Of a stretch of 64,000 nt of DNA, positions 60,441 through 64,000 are shown in pieces (the stretch's first letter is position 1; each line of letters opens with the position of its first letter). A program made the position numbers and the translations under genes. The stretch comes from Panopea generosa (lineage: Eukaryota > Mollusca > Bivalvia > Adapedonta > Hiatellidae), in NCBI GenBank assembly GCA_029582155.1, contig CM055899.1:74146886-74210885 (forward strand), read 5' to 3'. The notes under the pieces are model-generated. The model worked only from the letters and a program-made list of their open reading frames with translations. It had not been told where the DNA came from and ran no database searches.

Positions 60441-61040
60441 CCATGCCTATCTGAAAGTTTTAAAATAAAAAACAAAATTGTAGCTATTTTTAAATAAATT
60501 TAGTTGAAAATCTAGGAGTTAATTTGTTATGGCTTAAATGTGAATATTTTTGTCTAGTCTACACTGTACATGTATTTCTGGGTAGTCATCATTTTGATGC
60601 CAGTTTATATTGGGTGAAGTTGACAAAGATGAAAGCTTACGTCCTAGACAATCTGTGCTAACTGCTGTGAGTGATGGTAACAGAGCATATTTGTGTTAGC
60701 AAATTGTCATGCATATATTGATCAGATCAGTAAACAAAGTTTGTAGTGCCTGTTTTTACCACCGTCAGTCTGTCTGCCTCAGTGGTTAAGGTCCGACAGG
60801 CATCTAAAACAGCTGCGTCCTTAAAGTCCATAATTATGTGGGTAACAAACAATCAGTGTTGGTATGCTTGTTTTTTTGCTATGACTAATTTTAAACTACA
60901 ACGTTTTACATTTTTTTAAAGAAAAGACAGCATAGGGGTGCAAGTTATAAATCATGTTTTATTTACTAAAAATGTGATATATTTCAACAAAATATTGTAG
61001 TCATCCATGTAACAAAAGATAAAGTATCTAAAACAGAAAA
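60441..61040 (+). other. Syntaxin intron 2, nothing recognised
   Basis: AT-rich; a weak MITE remnant (TCTAGGAGTTAATTTGTTAT) lies near 60512-60531. Confidence 0.4.
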
Positions 61041-61440
61041 AAATCGTAAATATTACCTCCCCTTTTCATAAAATGGCTGCAATCGATACATTTTCAGAAT
61101 AATTCAATAATAAAAACAGTTCTAATGTTGAGAATTGTTCTATTCTTTCCAGAAAGAGGCACTATAACAAACCAAATCAGAAAATAAAATAAAAAATACA
61201 GGTCACCTTACTTGTTACAAAGTTACAGTGCTAAATATTACCTCCCCATTTCATAAAATGTCCGCAAAGGATGCATTTTCACACCAATTCAATAATAAAA
61301 AATGTTAAACGTGGTGAATTGTTTGGTTCTTTCTAGAAAGAGGCATAATAACAAACAAAATCATCAAATGAAATAAAAATACATGTCACCTTGCTTGTTA
61401 CTAAGCTACAGATTTACCTCACCTTCTCATAAAATGGCCT
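61041..61440 (+). repeat. Tandem duplication, about 185-bp unit, 2.3 copies
   Basis: TTACCTCCCCTTTTCATAAA, ATTCAATAATAAAAA and TTCCAGAAAGAGGCAC recur near 61055, 61240 and (partly) 61415. Confidence 0.75.
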
Positions 61441-62244
61441 AAAATTGTCAAAATGGTGAACATTATCTGTTGTTATTTTTTTATAAATGAAGTTCCATTG
61501 CAGAGGTAACTTTAATATTTGTAAATGATGTACTTTATTGCAATTATAATAATTGTAATAATTGTAATTTATAGTGTTATTACTGTTATGTTGCTTTTAT
61601 ACATTTCATTATATACTGGGTAATTGATGAACATCAATATTTGTGAGTAATAGTTTGAAACTTTAGAGGCCTAGTGGTAAAACCATGTACTGTCAATCAA
61701 GGTTGGCCTGCTACTCAACATAATATCTTCACAGTTTTATCTACGAGTCCATTCAAGTCATTTTTTCTGGTATTTATCTTGGCTGTAGTAGCCACACCAT
61801 CGTCCATTATTATACATTAACTTGGACATTTCTATTCCTGTACTAGGCTACTTCCAACATTAATCTTTGAATTGTCATTCAAATATTAGAACACTGGTGA
61901 ACTGGTATTGACTGTTCTTAATTTTTCATAATATGTGCATTTTCTACAGACTTTTGAAAATACACCATATATTTTTTCAAATACTCATAATTTCTTAACA
62001 TGGTCCCAATATCTGATTTATTGTCACAATCCATGCTTCTGGCAACACATATTGTAATAAATTGGCCTGGCCCTGGTGTACTACTTGACTGATTTCATCA
62101 CTGAAAATTAAAGAAAGTTTATATGAGATAAAGAAATGAATGACAATGTTTGTTCGTATGAAAGCTTAATTTACATCGCCACCAGTTTCCCACACTTAGA
62201 AGAGTGAACAGTTTAGTCGATTTAGGTTTGTGGGGGATAGTGCA
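61441..62244 (+). other. Syntaxin intron 2, nothing recognised
   Basis: AT-rich; no third syntaxin exon was found here. Confidence 0.5.
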
Positions 62245-62593
62245 CAGTGTTTTTTTTTCGGCCATTTTTATAGCTGTTATTGGGTCTATTCTCAATGGCA
62301 AATAGTATTTTTTTCCCCCATTGAGTGGTTAAAATTCCCAATTGAAAGTTTCAATAATTGTAAATTGAAACTTGCCATAGTTCTTTGATAAAATAAATAA
62401 AGTTTTCCCCATTCTGAATTGAGTATGACATTGATTCTTTAATTAAATGGCCAGAGAAGCAGGTGTACACATTTTTATGGAGTTGAACAAATCAATTTAA
62501 TGCAAAAATTTTCCCAATGTTAATGAAAACGCTGCTAAAATTCCCAAATCAAGGGTATGGGTCATCTTCCCAAACTGGTGAAAAAAAACACTG
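62245..62593. mobile_element. 349-bp inverted-repeat element, hAT-like ends
   Basis: The ends are CAGTGTTTTTTTTTCGGCC and, reversed, CAGTGTTTTTTTTCACC. GTGCA flanks both sides (62240-62244, 62594-62598), shorter than the 8 bp typical of hAT. The interior repeats TTCCCAATT-like phrases. Confidence 0.6.
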
Positions 62594-62639
62594 GTGCAGG
62601 AAATAAATATCATAGAAACCCAATCATATATTTCATCTG

Positions 62640-62805
62640 GTTCTTTAGCATGCTGGGTGTATAGCACCATCATAAAGGTCCTCAGTTTAAAGTCCCATCT
62701 GAATGACTGTTAGCACTGTAAGTTATCCAGTCTCAGGTATTGATCTCTCAACTCTGAGCTAGAAGTATCGTGCTCTACCGACTGAGCTAATTGGTCTGGC
62801 TAAAA
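62640..62805 (-). repeat. tRNA-derived SINE-like repeat, reverse orientation
   Basis: On - the head GACCAATTAGCTCAGTCGGT then AGAGCA is a good box A. Downstream, GATGGGACTTTAAACTGAGG resembles part of SINE D at 15550. Confidence 0.6.
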
Positions 62806-62944
62806 AACTGGCTATGTACTTTAATATAACAGCACAATATATGGGTATAGTTTGAGAACTCAAGGGCTATAGTTGAGTAGCAATTCCTGTTATGATATGG
62901 TTATAAACTTGCATGTATGTGGACGTTTTTTACTGAATGCAACT

Positions 62945-63125
62945 GTTATGTTAGTCAATGTAACTAGCAGTCAAGGGGTTGCAAGTTCACATCCCCGCTC
63001 GGCCAGTCTATGTAACGATTTAAATATATACAAATTCCAATATTGTGTCTTATTCTCATTCATCTCTAATCACTGATTCAAGTGGGAAAGTTTTCAGTTA
63101 CTTGCACAGATATTGGGTGTGCCAA
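62945..63125 (+). repeat. SINE A copy, 3'-truncated
   Basis: TTGCAAGTTCACATCCCCGC (box B-like), the core with TTCAAGTGGGAAAGTTTTCA, then truncated after GGGTGTGCC. Confidence 0.7.
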
Positions 63126-63489
63126 ACAAGTGGTCACAGGTTTGATCCATTTCAGATCCTAGGTTGTACTCATGATTTTTTGTTGTATTCAATAGTAAAA
63201 ACAAGCTGGAACGGTTAAACTACATTAAAAATTACCATTGGCCCCTTTTGATCATTGCCACTTCTTCATTTAGTGCTTCTGTACACGTTGTCTATGTCAC
63301 AATATTGATTGGCCTTGAAACTTCCATTTTCATGTCTCTTCATAGTCGATGAAACCATAGTTGATTTCAAGCACCGACATAAGAATCTCATTCCATCTGT
63401 AAACTGTGCCTCTGTTAAGCATTCCTGAAATGTGTTGAATAGTTTCTTATTTTCATCCCCTGTTGAGTAGCAGAAAGGGAATGTAAGAA
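63126..63489 (+). other. Syntaxin intron 2, nothing recognised
   Basis: An 82-codon minus-strand ORF (63266-63514) overlaps the next SINE and shows no known motif. Confidence 0.4.
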
Positions 63490-63715
63490 TACTGTTCAAA
63501 TCCCAACCCGGCAACAGTCTCTGTGACGATAGATAGATGACATTTTGCCTTTTTTATCATCCGTCTCTCACCGCTGATTTAAGTGGGAAAGTTATCAGTT
63601 ACTTGCAGAGATGGGACGTGCTCGAGTACTGGTTAATCCAAGGAAACAGTAGTTAGGTGATCATCTGTTAGCCCTCGATGGCATAAAAATGATGCTAAAT
63701 ATTCAATCAATCAAT
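63490..63715 (+). repeat. SINE A copy, 5'-truncated
   Basis: It starts at the box B-like CAAATCCCAACCCGGCAACA and runs through the core to the ATCAATCAATT tail. Confidence 0.8.
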
Positions 63716-63884
63716 TATTTTTTATAATTGTTTATCGAACTTGGTAAACATAATTTCCCTTAGCTATTGTCACAATTTATATTTAGGAAAGTTTGTCTGA
63801 TTTATAACTGATTATTTTCACAAGTGTTTAAACAAGTTTTCCCTTTTATCAAAAGTTAATGAAATTCTCCGTGGCCATGTGCTG

Positions 63885-64000
63885 TTGTTGAACAACCACT
63901 TTACTCCCAATGCTGATGTCATGGGTTCAATTCCAGCTTGGTCCAAAAACTTCCTGATTGTGAGAAAATTTTCGAGAAACTTGAGGAAGCGATGGTTCTA
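63885..64000 (+). repeat. SINE B-like fragment at window edge
   Basis: A head with GTCATGGGTTCAATTCCAGC (box B) followed by CGAGAAACTTGAGGAAGCG. Cut by the window end. Confidence 0.5.

Noticed and set aside
63266..63514. 82-codon minus-strand ORF near the right edge
   Set aside because: It overlaps a SINE A copy at one end and has no known motif or supporting splice signals.

Overview
This is an AT-rich, intron-dense window of an animal nuclear genome, most likely a mollusc and probably a bivalve. The evidence is short exons in multi-kilobase introns, GT-AG (and one GC-AG) splice sites, several tRNA-derived SINE families, many small inverted-repeat DNA transposons, long minisatellites, and repeats of a type common in bivalve introns. 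No bacterial-type operons, CRISPR arrays, rRNA or free-standing tRNA genes were seen. The species cannot be named from the sequence alone.

Three protein-coding genes can be supported, all conserved and all split into exons. (1) The 3' two thirds of BUD23 (18S rRNA N7-guanosine methyltransferase, WBSCR22) lies on + from 854 to 14543 in seven exons; its N-terminal exons lie left of the window. (2) A complete RAN GTPase gene lies on - from 43201 down to 28685, in six coding exons encoding 216 residues. (3) The first two coding exons of neuronal syntaxin-1 lie on + (44154-44186 and 57876-57956); the rest lies beyond the right edge. BUD23 and RAN are tail to tail. RAN and syntaxin-1 are head to head, with 952 bp between start codons, so this is a candidate shared promoter. 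BUD23 and STX1A are also direct neighbours in the human Williams-Beuren region, so this looks like conserved microsynteny with RAN between them.

The rest is intronic and intergenic repeat. From left to right: SINEs and a 1.8 kb inverted-repeat transposon in the early BUD23 introns; nested dispersed repeats at 4.9-7.5 kb; a 65-bp minisatellite followed by a 38-bp one with an 812-bp higher-order period (9.26-12.5 kb); intergenic 36-bp, 23-bp and about 140-bp arrays (18.7-24.4 kb) and an intact SINE with a 13-bp target duplication (24.8 kb). RAN introns carry two abutting pogo-type elements, a hAT-like element, a second copy of the 1.8 kb transposon and a 1.1 kb inverted-repeat element. Syntaxin intron 1 carries a SINE cluster, a 35-bp array grown inside a SINE, and 24-, 28- and 47-bp arrays. 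The 47-bp array runs almost to exon 2 and appears to be built from copies of that exon's splice acceptor.

I found no new multi-gene system. The most notable points are the gene neighbourhood, the acceptor-derived minisatellite, the higher-order repeat, and transposon insertions whose empty sites are readable within the window.
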